Positions 22,320 to 34,322 of a stretch of 64,000 nt of DNA are shown one piece after another. The notes below the pieces were generated by a model. It saw only the letters and a program-made list of their open reading frames with translations, ran no database searches and had not been told where the DNA came from. Position numbers and translations under genes: made by a program. Every line of letters begins with the position of its first letter. Position 1 is the first letter of the stretch. Source of the DNA: Calamus simplicifolius (Eukaryota; Streptophyta; Magnoliopsida; Arecales; Arecaceae); assembly GCA_900491605.1 (NCBI GenBank), contig UESW01004830.1:237326-301325 (forward strand), read 5' to 3'.

Positions 22320-22505
22320 GTGAAAATTAATCATTACAACTTTTTCAATGTCAAGTATCGAATCATGGTGCAATGTCAATCATATTGACATTATAAATTC
22401 ACAATCATTTATCAGTCATCAAGTCATGCATGAACTATGGAGTTTTGAACCTAAGATAAAGGGGTTCAAAAGCAAACGCTTTACCACTGCGCCAATCTAA
22501 TTGTT
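22320..22505 (-). mobile_element. Probable tRNA-derived SINE
   Basis: On the minus strand an A-box-like TGGCGCAGTGG (22484-22494) is followed 33 bp later by a B-box-like GGTTCAAAACTCC (22439-22451), the internal RNA polymerase III promoter of tRNAs. Downstream is unrelated AT-rich sequence rather than a tRNA acceptor stem, as in plant SINEs. A tRNA pseudogene is the alternative. The far end is not defined. Confidence 0.55.
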
Positions 22506-22587
22506 GACAACAAAGGGTGAAAGTCCAAAGTATTTCTCCAGCGAGGTTGATCCCATTGCTGTTCATCGAAGACTAAACCCCGACAAG

Positions 22588-22600
22588 TGGTATCAGAGCC
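22588..22600 (+). promoter_or_regulatory. Initiator-Met tRNA primer-binding site
   Basis: TGGTATCAGAGCC, the classic complement of the plant initiator Met-tRNA 3' end used by copia elements, preceded by the putative LTR end CTAAACCCCGACAAG. Confidence 0.85.
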
Positions 22601-22782
22601 TGGTTTAGAACAAGAAAAAGTGTTTGGAGATCTTCAAAGAGTTAAAACAATTTCAACAAGGTACCTCTTAATTTTCTAAAATTTATTTTTGTGCTATTTT
22701 TGTTTTGGTTGAGATCTCACAATGGGTAGTAGCATAAAAATAGATTTTAAAAAGTTTAATGGGAAGGAAAGTTTTTCCATGT

Positions 22783-24290
22783 TGTTGGCACAGATGGCAA
22801 CCCAAGAGGGGGGTGAATTGGGTTCTTTAAAAAATTTTACAATTAAAATTAATTCTACAAGATGAATGTGCACAAGTGTGGAGAGTGTGATGCTATGAAT
22901 GCTGAGCACAATTTAAAAGGAGAGAGAGAGAAAAGATAAGCACGACAAACACAAGGATTTATAATGGTTGGTGTTAGCTACACCTACATCCACTCCTAAG
23001 CAACTCTTGGGTACACACTATAATCACCCTGATTATAGCAGAGTTGTTTTGTAAGATCATAATCCAAACTTATTGTTTTACAACAGGATCACAATGAACC
23101 CAGCCGGTTTTCATAGGTTTACCAGCACACAACCTAACACAAGCTAATCTTAGCTTGCCCGAGGTCAACTACCTCAACTGATTTAATCCCTCATTGAATC
23201 AGAAAACAAACAACTCAAGTAAATGTTTACGGCAATTTAAAAGCTCCTCAAATGAGCAGATAAACAATATAAATAAAATGAGAATAGAAAAGCCTGATTT
23301 GAAGCTGCTTGATGTTGAGCTTTTCTTCTTATCCTCTTTTCCTCTTCTCTTCTGAATGATCTTTCAAAGCTTGAACTTAGGCACTTGAAGAAAGCTTGGT
23401 GAAGGAAGGTTGAAGAACTAGGGCTCTTGCTTTTCTTCTTCTAATTGATAAAAATCCTTCGGATTTGATCTTAGAAAGCTTTTGAATTTTCTTCTATCTC
23501 TTTTGAACAGTTAGGCTTTGAATCAGAGATTTCCTCTTTGAAATTTCTCTATTTCTCTTTTTCTTCTCTTGTGTTTTGAACGGTCGGAATCCCCTTTTTA
23601 TAATCTCTCTTAATCCATGTTTTTGAAGCAAACTAGCCATTGAGAGTACTTGGATTAGTTCAACATGCAAAGGCAAAGAGTCCGTTGAAGAGTAGGTGAA
23701 GAAATATGACTGTTGGAGCCATTTCTAACAAATCTGAAAATCGACTCTGACAGGTTGGAATCGGCTTTAATCTTTCAAGGTGTCGGCTCTAAGTCGAGTT
23801 TCCCAAAATAGTAAGAAAATGTTCATCGTGGAGTCGGCTCTGGAATTCTATGGGGTCAATACATCGCGAGCTGGAGTCGGCTCTAATTTCCTTGGGGTCG
23901 ACTCTAACAATATTTCGAAAAATGTAGTCTCTATTCTTAGGTTAGAGTCGGCTCTAATTCTGCTGGTGTCGACTCTAAAATCTGAAGCAAAAAAATAGTT
24001 TACTGTATCTCAGGTTAGAGTCCGCTCTAATTTTCTGGGTGTCAACTCTAAACCGTGCCGAAAGTTCCAAACATTTTCGATACACTCTAGAGTTAGGTCT
24101 AATGACTCTGGGTGTCGGCTCTAAACTCTGAACTTTGACACATACCATTAAAAACTGATTCAAGCCCATTTTTATACAAATTTTGAATATTAACCTTTCT
24201 AAATTCCTAAACACTTATCAATTACATTAGTATCATAGAGAATATACTCATGGCTTTTGTTAATCATCAAAATCAATAAATGGGTCAACA
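22783..24290. mobile_element. Solo LTR inserted in the copia gag
   Basis: 1508 bp starting TGTTGGCACAG and ending GGGTCAACA, placed exactly between two halves of one gag codon series. The 5-bp flanks CATGT and CGTAT differ only by two transitions, compatible with an aged target duplication. Contains CCCAAGAGGGGGGTGAATTG near its start, a motif I associate with LTRs of SIRE-like copia elements. No internal coding region, hence solo LTR. Confidence 0.7.
23830..24125 (+). repeat. About 72-bp tandem repeat within the solo LTR
   Basis: About four copies of GAGTCGGCTCTAATTT ... GGTGTCGACTCTAA, starting near 23830, 23873, 23945 and 24017 with decayed remnants after that. GTCGGCTCTAA/GTCGACTCTAA recur about ten times. 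Confidence 0.75.
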
Positions 24291-25039
24291 CGTATGGAAA
24301 GTCTAAGTAGAGGACCTTCCTGTGCAACAGGATTTAGATTTGGCTTTGGAGGAAAGGCCAGATGGGATGACAAATAAGCAGTGGATGTCATTGGAGAAGA
24401 AAGCATATTCAGCGATCAGAGGATGTTGGCAGATTCAGTCCTTTATTCAGTACTGAAGGAGAAGACCCCGAAGGGACTTTGGTCGAAGTTGTAAGCCCTC
24501 TACATGGGGAAGAATATGTGCAACAAGTTGATCTTGAAGAAGCGCTCTACAGCCTTCGGATGTTAGAAGGTGGGAGATGTGCTGGGCCACATCCAGGTGT
24601 TCGACTAGGTGAGCAATGAATTGCTGAATATCAGAGTCAAGATGGAGAAGGAAGATAAGGCACTTTTGCTATTGTGTTCGCTGCCCACATCACCGACTCA
24701 TTGGTCACAACGCTGCTCTACCGGAAGGAGACATTGTTCTATGAAGATATTGTCTCGGTGCTTCAGACGAATGAGCAAAGGAAGAAGATGACCAAGGAAG
24801 CAGTTTCCCAGGAAGGTCTATCAATTGGAAAAAAGCAAAGGCAGGGACAGGAGCAGGCCTAGGGGACGATTATAGTCCAGGAAGACTAAGTGCTACAAGT
24901 GTGGTGAGGTAGGACATTTCAAAGGGATTCTCCTAATTAAGTAAAAAAATCAAAAGGAAGAAAAGGGAGGATCTGAATCTGTGAGTACAGTTGCAGGCCA
25001 GGAGGTGGAGAATGATCTCTTGGTGGTATCAGATGATCA

Positions 25040-27020
25040 CAAGCATAGCACAGAGATGTGGACCTTGATTTAGCTTGTTCTCATCATTACACTCCAACCG
25101 ATCATGGTTCAGCACTTACACAGAGGTTGATGAGGGGTATGTGACTCTTGAAGATGATCACCCTTGCAAGATGGCAGGGATTGGTACAGTGAGGGTGAGG
25201 ATGTTTGACTGCATGGTACTCTTATCAGCGTGAAGCATGTCCCAGAACTCAAGAAGAATTTGGTGTCACTGGGGTACTTGGAGCGGACTGGATACAACTT
25301 CAGTAGTCATGCCAAGAGTGGAGTTCTGAATATCTCCAATGGAGCATGGTAGTAATGAGAGGGAGAAGGCTGGAGAACAACCTATATAGGTTGGAGGGCT
25401 CTATGGTGACCAGAAAATCTAAGGCAGCAGCGGTGGAATAGGATCCTCGGGATGTGTACAGAATGTGGCATTACCGCCTAGACCACATGAAAGATAGGAG
25501 GATGAAAGAATTGAGCAAAAGAGAACTACTTTCGACCTGAGTGGTGGAGTCATGAAGATAATGAGCTATGTCAGATGGGGAAGCAAAGGAGTCTACAGTT
25601 CTTGGTCAGCACATCTAGGAGCGCAGAACCCCTGGAGCTAGTACACATGGATGTCTGGGGATCAGCCCCTATTTCTGCAAGGAATGGAGCCAGATACTTC
25701 TTTATCCTGATAGAGGATTTCTCAGGGAAGTAGTGGATCTACTTCATGAAGAAGAAATCAGAAGTCTTCACCAAGTTCAGAATCTGGAAGGCTAAAGTGG
25801 AGGAGCAGGGTAGGAGTGTGAAGTGTCTAAGGTCAGACAGTGATAGACAGCAAGGAGTTCCAAAGATTTCATGAGGAGTGGGGCATCAAAAGGCACTTCT
25901 CAGTGTTGAAAACTTTTCAACGGGAAGGGGTGGCTGAGAGGATGAACAGAACACTGTTGAAAAAAGCAAGGTGCTTGAGGCTGCAATAAGGGCTTCCAAA
26001 GATGTTTTGGGTTGATGTAGTAGATGTAGCCAGCTATTGGTCAATCGGTCACTGCATACCAGGTTGGATGGAGGCATTCCAGAGAAGATATGGTCTAGAG
26101 GGAAGATAAGCTTGAGCCATCTGAGGGTGTTTGGATGCACGACATTTATGCATGTTGGTGCTGGGGAGCGGAGTAAGTTGGACGCCAGGTCTATGAAGAT
26201 GGTGTTCTTGGCCTACCCGCGTGAATCAAGGGGTATCGGCTGTGGGACCCTTTGGAGAAGAAGATTGTCATCAGTAGGGATGTCACCTTTGATGAGAGCT
26301 TGATCCTTCATAGCAAAGATGGTACATATGCACAGTAGGGACTACAGAAGATGGAACATGGTAACACTAGTCAGATGACCTCCTACACAGTCGTGCTATT
26401 TGCTAGTGGACCAGGAGGATTTGAAATTCAAGTGGAGAGGACTGATAGAGGGGTTGAAGCCAGAAAGTTCAATAGGATGCAGTTGAGTAGAGGACTCAGA
26501 AGGATGCAGCTGGGCAGGGGACTGATACTTGGATCGCATTATACAGGCCCAGGAGAAACGTGTGACCACCAGTTCGATACGGCTTCAAGGATTTGGTGTC
26601 ATATGCCCTGGTGACAGTGAATGGAGACTCTTATACCTATGAGGAGACTGTGGAGAGCCAAACAGCTAGGATAGAGATAGGTGGGTCCAGGCTATGATAG
26701 AAGATGCAGGCTATGGCAAGGAGATGCAGTCTCTCCATAAGACTGGCACGTGGCAGGTGGTCCAATTGCCACAAGGAAAGAAACCCATTGATTGCAAATA
26801 GGTTTATCAGTGCAAGAAAGGGCCTTCAAAGCAAGAAAGTATCAGGTACAAGACAGGACTAGTGGCCAAAGAATACTCTTGGAAGGAAGGCTTCGACTAT
26901 AGAGAGCTAGTAGAAGAAGGTGGAGTAGAGCTGTGAAGGTTCATACCAAGAAGAACCCAGCAATGCACTGACCAAAGTTCTGTCACAGGACAGCTTTCAT
27001 AGGGATTGCAGCTGATGGAC
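25040..27020 (+). pseudogene. Copia pol remnants (protease, integrase, partial RT)
   Basis: Integrase: ELVHMDVWGSAP at about 25635, then SRNGARYFFILIEDFS and the degraded FSTGRGG/ERMNRTLLKKARC region at about 25920. RT N-part at 26690-26920: EMQSLHKTGTWQVVQLPQGK, YKTGLVAKEYSWKEGFDY. It then jumps to the polyprotein end VHTKKNPA near 26940, so the catalytic RT core and RNase H are deleted. Confidence 0.75.
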
Positions 27021-27054
27021 ACGGCGAACATGCTGAGGCCTTGAAAGTACCAAG

Positions 27055-27929
27055 ATAGAGATTATTGGGCCCGTATAATGCTGTCAAGGCTCATGAGGGC
27101 TAACTTGTATTGGGCTGGGTTTGAGTCAAGGGTTGAGATTAAATCAAGTTACGTGTGTACACAGGCTTAGGGATTAGTTTAATCTCATTGGGTTAGTCCA
27201 TGAGAGTTTTTGTTAGTCTGATCCTAGCCCACTTTGTGATGTATTTAAACTCTAATTCTAAAGTTCGAAGGAGAACATATTCTTTTTTCCTAACCCTTGC
27301 TCTTATCACAGGGCGGCAGCCCTATCTTCTCTCTTCTCCTTTCCTTCTCTTCTTCGTGCGTTCTCTTGGAATTCAGCTGGGCTTAACGGTTCCTAGCCAG
27401 GAGGAACGAAGCCTATCGACGTTTGCAAAACCTCCGTGAGCGTGAGATTATGCAGCATCCCAGGAACCTGACGAAGGACGCCTTCGTGTGGGCTTGGTGA
27501 TTCGGAAGCCACATCCAACGTCAAGTTCCGCAAGCAAAAGCTCACAATTCTCCTCCCAGGAATTCGTGGGGTGAAGACGCTCGTACGGAGATTTCATGGA
27601 AGGCTTTCCAGCGGTGAAGGATTGGAAGGAAATCTCACGAGTTCATGGGAAGAAAATCAATGCGCTTGGATTTCAAGAAGGAAAGTGCACGGAAGAAGTT
27701 CCAAGCCACGGAGTCAAAGGGATTTCAAAGCCTAGTCAACTGGCTTGGGTGGATTCTAGCATAGAAGATAAAAAGGAAGGATTAAAATAAACCTTCAAGA
27801 AAAGGGGCTACCGCAGTTTGAATTTTGGTTCAAAGAATTCAAAGATGGTAACGAGTTTGATCGTTGGTAATAGAATAAAAATACTGGATTCTTGTTCAAT
27901 GAGGAATCCCACTACTGTCTCTAAACCCT
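27055..27929 (+). repeat. Probable 3' LTR of the plus-strand copia
   Basis: Follows the pol remnant; contains a TATTTAAACTC promoter-like segment at about 27241. Ends CTAAACCCTAATAAG|TGGTATC, matching the LTR/primer-site junction at 22573-22594 except for three transitions, so a primer-site-like sequence follows this LTR as well. Confidence 0.5.
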
Positions 27930-27949
27930 AATAAGTGGTATCCCCATAA

Positions 27950-28540
27950 GTTCGAACACTAAGTACCAATTGAAGTCGCCATCTAGCAATGGCACCCGAT
28001 ATCCGGATAGATCGCAGATTGTAGAGCAATAATCAAGAACTTTGGCATACGGTTATCATATAATTCATCCCTTTGGCCTTATAATACTCAAGATGACTTA
28101 GGGTTTAACTGCAAACCCTTAATCAGTACATCCATAATGTGTCTCAACCTTACAAGTTCTGTGACTCCTCACAAGAACTATCCTGACTAAGGTTTTGCTA
28201 AATTGAGACATAGTGAGACATTTACTCCAAACTATTTAGAGGAGTCAATCCCATCTTTGCTCCACAAGTACTTGACTGTACCCAGAAACCTTCTGTCACT
28301 GGATTAGAAATCAAGGTAGTTCGGCACAAGTACAGTAGGTTGCTTGTGCTCTACCATGGTGATCTTAGGTTCAAGGGACACTTATATCCATATCCCTTCG
28401 CGAGCAACCCTTGGCAGAAGGAGGCTCCACTGAATAAATTAAGTGGGGTCGGCTACATGAATATGCTTCCTTCACTCTACTCTATTCAAGATCAAGTCGA
28501 TATTCAAATTACAAATAGTTATATCTTTTTTAATTATTTC
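27950..28540. repeat. LTR-like fragment related to 51655-52150
   Basis: Shares with the solo LTR at 50381-52494 the blocks ATCTAGCAATGG, ACCCGATATC, CTTGACTG(T/C)ACCCAG, AAGGT(T/C)TTGCTAAATTGA and GGTTGCTTG/AGTTGCTTG in the same order. No coding capacity. Confidence 0.65.
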
Positions 28541-28544
28541 TATC

Positions 28545-31270
28545 CATGTTAGTTTAGGTCTAACTCTACCTTCTTACCATGAATTATTAAAAGATCATTC
28601 TTTATAATTGGAGCATCTAAAGGTCTATGTTGTATATGTCCAAACCACCATAATCGATTTTCTCTCATTTTATCTTTAATTGGGGCTACTCCTATCATTT
28701 CTCTTATATGTTTATTTCTAATTCTATTTTTAAAGTTTTACCATATATTCATCTTAATATATGCATTTCTATTACACTTAATTTATTCACATATTGCTTC
28801 AATATTGCCCAAACACTCTGTTCCATATAGCATAGCTGGCCTAATAGTAGTTTTATAAATTTTTTTTTCAATTTTAATAGAATGTGCCAATCATATAATA
28901 CTCCCAAAGAACTCCTTCACTTAATCCATCCTGCTTTAACTCTATGATTTACATCTTCACTTATTTCACTTTTTGCTGGATAATTCATCCCAAATACTTA
29001 AATTTTTTACTCCTTGATATCTCATGGCTTGCAATCTTCACTGTTTTTTATTTGTATTTCTACTCCCACTAAAATTATATTTTATGTATTTAGTTTTAGT
29101 TCTACTAATCTTAAAATATTTAGATTCTAAAGACTCTTTTTTCAAATCTCTAGCTTAACATTTACTCCATATTTAGTTTTATCAATCAACATTATATCAT
29201 CTGCAAATAACATACAACATGGGATATCATTTTGAATATATTGGTTAATTCATCGATAACTAATACAAAAAGATATAGACTTAAGGCAAATATTTGTTGT
29301 AAACCTACAGTAATTGAAAACTTACTAATTTCTCCTATTGTTGTTTTAACAATAGTTATTGCTCTATCATACATATCTTTTATCAGTTTTATGTACCTTT
29401 TGGTAACTTCTTTTTTCTCTAAAACTCACAATATTATTTTTCTAGATACTTTATTATATGCTTTCTCTAAATCAATAAAGACCATATGAAGGTCTTTTTT
29501 TTCTTTTTTCTATACCTCTCCATCAATCTTTTTAATAAATAAATAGCTTCCATGATCGATCTTCTAGGCATAAATCTAAGTTGATTATTGAACACCAAAG
29601 TTTTAGCTCTTATTTGATTTTCTATTACTCTCTTCATAATTTCATTGTAGACTCATCAACTTAATCCCTCTATAATTTGCACCGTTTAAATATCTCCTTT
29701 ATTTTGTATATGGATATAATATGCTTTCTTTTCAATCATCAAACATTCTTTTAGTTGCTACAATCGTGTTAAATAAATTGGTTAACCATATGACTCTAAT
29801 TTCTCCTAAGCCTTTTCAAACCTTAATAGGGATCACATTTGGTCCTAATGCCTTTGCATTTTTCATTTTACTTAAAGCATTTTTAACCTCAAGCATACTA
29901 AATTTATGAAAAATTTATGTTCATTTGTTACTCCAAGGTTATCACATCTTTCTATCTTAAATTTACTAAATTATTTTTATTTAATAATTTTTTAAAATAA
30001 CTTTTCATCGTTCTTTTATCTCTTTTTCTTTTACTAAGACTCTTTCATCTTCATCCTTAATACATTTAATATAGTTAAAATTTTTTGTTTTCTGTTCTCT
30101 TAGTTTTGCTAGTTTATATATAGTCTTTTTATCTTTTTTCGTATCTAGTTTATTATATAAATTATCATTGGCTTTAAGTTTGACATTACTTACTACTTTT
30201 TTAGCTTCTTTCTTTACATCCCTATACTTTTTAAGACTTTCTTCATCTTAGCCTCTTGCCAAATTTTGGAGTTTGTCCTTTTAAGCTAGGTGGCAGCTTG
30301 AACTTCCTCGTTCTACCATCCAGTTTTCTTTTCTACTAGTCCTACTCCTTTTGATTCTCGTAGAACTTCTTTTGCTATATTTTGTATGTATTTAGTTGCT
30401 ATTTTTCATATTAAATTGGGATCACTTTTTATATTCATAGGCATTTCTCTTACTAGCTTTGCTTTAAATAATTCTACTTTTACTCCTTTCAAATTCTATC
30501 ATTTAATTTTTGGATTAATAGTTTTACATTCTACTCAAGATTTTTTTTATCCATATGTCTGCTACCATTATCCTATGTTGTAAAGTTAAACTTTCTCTTG
30601 AAATAACTTTACAGTTTTTAATGTTATTTTTTCTACCTTCCTAGTTAAGAAAAAGTCTATTTAACTTTTATTAGATCCACTTTTAAATGTTATTAAATGT
30701 TCATCTCTCTTTTTGAAATAAGTATTAAATATTCAAATCCATATCCTCCATGTAGTGTTTCATATCCATCCCTCTGTTTAAAAGTGATATTTTTTATGGT
30801 ATTCTTGCATTACTTTATCTATGTCCTCCCAAAATTATGTCTTAGTTTGTTGATCTAATCCTACTTGTGGTGCATATGCACTAATTATATTAATTATATT
30901 ATTCTTAATTATAAATTTTAGTAATATAATATGATCTTCTTTCCTAATTACCTTAACAACATATTCCTTAAAATTCTTGTCTATAATTATTCCTACTCGA
31001 TTTTTATTTTATATTTTTTAGTATAATATAATTTATATCTTGTATTCTCTATTTCTCTATATTTTTTACCTGTCCATTTAGTCTCTTGTAAGCATATATA
31101 TTTATTTTTCTTCTAATCATAATGTTCATTATCTCTATAGCTTTGCCTATTAGTATTCATATGTTTCAAGTTGCTACTCTAAGCTAACTATCATAGACTA
31201 ACTTCTTTACCCACTGTCCATAGTGCATGAACCCTTACTCACTTATCACCGCACCTGGGCGCCGGTGCAG
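28545..31270 (-). mobile_element. Decayed RTE-type LINE
   Basis: Minus-strand relic of a non-LTR retrotransposon with domain order endonuclease then RT. Endonuclease start ATWNI at about 31170 and AYAPQVGLDQQTK at about 30860. RT motif GLQQIFALSLYLFVLVIDEL at about 29260-29330, with YLQMI standing where the catalytic FADD should be. C-terminus MRENRLWWFGHIQHRPLDAP at about 28615-28680. The end motifs (FGH..RP.DAP) point to the RTE clade. Stops in every frame; strongly AT-shifted. Confidence 0.82.
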
Positions 31271-31329
31271 TTCCCCTTACCCATTTTTTAAAACATTCGA
31301 AGGAAATGTAATGCGTCTCTTAACATGAA

Positions 31330-32195
31330 TGTCCTAGGCGCCCTTTGCATAGTTAGTCGAGAGATTGCACCTAATCCCTGTCCATTGTTATAAGCCTAAT
31401 AGACACATAGACCTAATCCCTTTACCCATACATGCACGAGTCTTTGAGTCAACTGAATCATTTGCACATGTTAGAGATTTGCATAAGAAAATTATCAATA
31501 GATTAATTCGAGTAATGATACTTATAAAAATATGGCTAATTCTGAAAAGAGAGTTAAAGAATTTGCTAAGGGAGATTATGTGATGATTAGGCTTAGACCT
31601 GAGAGGTTTTCTCTGGGGATCGTGAAAAAGTTACATGCCCGTGGAGCTCGACCCTTCAAAGTAATAAAAAACTTGGACCTAATGCCTATGTGCTCGAGTT
31701 ACCATCCGAATTTGGCATTAGCTCAACCTTCAATATCTCAGATCTAGTTGAGTATAGGAAGCCAGTGATGATACCTAGTGAGCCATTTGGATCCGACCCT
31801 ATTTTTGAGAGCGAACCCATACCTGAGTGTCCACTAGTAAAATTACTTGGGAGCGTAGAAAGGATTGAGTATATCCTGAATGACCAAGCTATTACTATTC
31901 GGGATAAAGGCTACCAACGTTATTTAATTCGTTGGCAAGGTTGATCAGAATTTGAGGATTCTTGGATCACTCGAGAGGATCTGCAGCACTTTGACCCAGA
32001 CCTATTGAGCGTTACTAGAGCCGAATTGACCCTTAGTCGATATTATCGAGTTCATCCCATCTCGAGAGAATTGGTGCGGCATCAGGATCAAATAGAGGTT
32101 ACTAAGCTCATTATGGATTTCTTACTTTATGTTGGTTTGACTTTAAGTCCTGTAATCAAGTTTTATCGGTATGAGTCCAGTAATTTTATTTGAGT
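31330..32195 (+). pseudogene. Gypsy (chromovirus) integrase C-terminus and chromodomain fragment
   Basis: Three frames in series: GYKPNRHIDLIPLPIHARV, then EFAKGDYVMIRLRPERFSLG with KKLHARGARPFKVIKNL, then LELPSEFGISSTFNISDLV. A chromodomain follows at about 31855-32010: ERIEYILNDQAITIRDKGYQ, RYLIRWQG (stop) SEFEDSWITREDL. RT, RNase H and the integrase core are missing, so this is a 5'-truncated remnant abutting the LINE. Confidence 0.83.
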
Positions 32196-33300
32196 CAAGT
32201 ATGCGTCTAAAATTTTATTTGAGTCAAATCAAGATTTATTGAGTCAAAGTGTAAGAACTTGAAGACCCAAGACCATGAAGGACCACATTCAGTGCGCTAC
32301 CTCAGCAACCACATAAAATCCCAGTCAAAGTAGGTGCCATCTACTCAATTAGGATTTTCAAGATTTTCATAAGTTATTTCAGCATAAAAGGAAGCAAATA
32401 AGCCCCTATGAAAGGTGACTTGCCGCCACCCCTTATGGATAGCAAAATATGATGATCTCTTTCCTTTGTTTCAAGACACCACCTATCTCCTTATTTGAAA
32501 AGTTATCCCCTGATCTCTATTTTTTGTTTCAAGATGCCTTCTATCTTCTTATTTGAAAATAATATGGTGCCATTATTTTCTCTTTTTTTATGTAATTCAA
32601 GGGTTATGGTTTATTATAAAAATCCATTCCTTCTTCTTATAGAGGATAATTGATGATTAATGAAAAAGAGTCTTCTTCTATTTTTCTGTGCTTCTAAGCA
32701 TTGTCACTCCATGAGGGAGAGGATGAGAGGCCCAACAAATACCCATTCCAACATCTGTTCCAAGCATCTTAGTCTCAAGATGCTAAGATGCTACTATCCT
32801 TAGTTGAAGTCCTCTTTACTTCCAGGACCATCTGAAGAAAATTAAAGCCGAAATATCCGTGGAAGCATAACTTCTTCTTTCAAGCGCCCATCCCAGGAGT
32901 TGTATGATCCAATCTTTTAGGACGAAGACCATCATTGCCTGATAATTAGACACATCCCTTCTTATAAGTTTTATTTTGTTGAAGAAAAGCATGTTCTAAA
33001 TAGTGGTTTCTCAACCCATGATCCTATTTTCTTTATTACTAAGTGAATCGTATTCTGCGGATAGTTACTTTACTCTTTTGTATATTCATCCTTATTTTAT
33101 TCTTACTCATTTTGAGAAGTAAAGTACCTTAAAATCTGAATATTGCTCTACGTTAATCTTTTGTATGATACATTCTGCATCACTGGGACTATGTGACATT
33201 ATTTTTAAACTATACTCTTAAACTAACCTGAGCTGGGCTTGTTTCCATGCAAGAACTCTCATGAACTTTTGAAATCTTTCCATTAACTTGTGAGACAATA
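32196..33300 (+). repeat. Probable 3' LTR of the truncated chromovirus
   Basis: Non-coding DNA directly after the chromodomain frame. Putative LTR start TGTAAGAACTTGAAG at about 32251 and a TATA-like TTATAAAAATCC near 32615. No second copy in the window, so neither border can be proven. Confidence 0.4.
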
Positions 33301-33605
33301 TTCAAATGCATGGAGTGAAGAATATAACAGCCAGATTATCTCATTTTCATCTTCCTCCGTTTTTCCCTAATGGGAATGTGAATCTAAAATATAAATCTAA
33401 AATATCAAGATTTAATTTATTATTAATTTTAATGATATTTTTTATTATTCTATTAATTTTATGTTTTTCTTGGCTAAAAATTCGTACATGCCATTAAACG
33501 CAAGGTAGGGGCGGGAATGTGTTAAAGACGAAAATTTATTATTTCCATGAAAAGGAGATAAAGATTTAAAAAATTATTTATAGAAACAGGCCAACAAAGA
33601 TGATG

Positions 33606-33637
<32 letters not shown>

Positions 33638-34317
33638 GATAAGGACCGGACGGGGATTGGAGACTCGACACTATCCATCGCCATCTTATGATGGATGTGC
33701 CAAACGTTGGCAACGTTCTTCCGCTATTTTTGCAATTAACGTCATGTTGATTCATGGACGTTGCCAAGGTCTGAAGTGGTTCGAATATTATGGCTTCATG
33801 CTGACAGATTCTCGGGCATAAGAATCGGTTCTTTGGTGAAATAACCGTTTTTGCTATGCCACTATATATATATATATATATATATAATATGGGGTCTCTG
33901 TGCTCGGTTTTTTTATGAACCAAAAAAAAAAAAACTTGATGGAACCGCAATCGGAAATTTTGGAGCATTGGCAGGAGGTATGTTTTTTAGCTTTCGCTTT
34001 TACTAGGTTGGATGTAATTGAGTTTATATGTCCTTTATATGCAATTTTATCATCTTAATCTTAATTAGTTGTCTCATGGTCGCTCATGGCTTCGATGAGA
34101 ATTAATGATTTAGAGACTTGGCTTCTCTTGCAAGGGACGTTATTCTAGATAGATATATCTCATGGAGAGCCTCGGCATGCTTGAGGTCTTCGATATCCTC
34201 GGCTCCTATATGTGGCCATCTTCAATCCTTTCCAACAAGAATTACTTGGTGTTCAACACTGCGCTCTCTCTATAGCCTGACTACAACGATAAAATTATTA
34301 CAATTGACGAATGATGC
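33301..34317. other. Intergenic DNA with microsatellites
   Basis: No gene found. Contains an (ATT)n run at 33605-33638 and a (TA)n run at 33863-33886. Open frames here span these simple repeats and are not credible. Confidence 0.5.
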
Positions 34318-34322
34318 ATTGA

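Larger units (their letters stand above)
22722..24960 (+). pseudogene. Copia gag, interrupted by a solo LTR
   Basis: Starts MGSSIKIDFKKFNGKESFSM at 22722, is broken at 22783, and resumes at 24296 with VEDLPVQQDLDLALEERPDG and MTNKQWMSLEKKAYSAI. The knuckle KCYKCGEVGHFK is at about 24890. Several stops and frameshifts. Confidence 0.78.
22506..27929 (+). mobile_element. Degenerate Ty1/copia element, plus strand
   Basis: Primer site at 22588, gag ATG at 22722, then gag, zinc knuckle, protease, integrase and RT remnants to about 27000 and an LTR-like region to about 27929. Nearly every domain is frameshifted. A 1.5-kb solo LTR splits gag, and most of RT plus RNase H is deleted. The 5' LTR is truncated or too diverged to pair with the 3' one, so the left border is approximate. 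Confidence 0.75.

Noticed and set aside
22439..22494. A functional tRNA gene
   Set aside because: Only the A- and B-box-like motifs are present; acceptor and anticodon arms do not pair convincingly.
33522..33968. 148-codon minus-strand frame with poly-Asn and Ile-Tyr repeats
   Set aside because: Produced by (ATT)n and (TA)n microsatellites.
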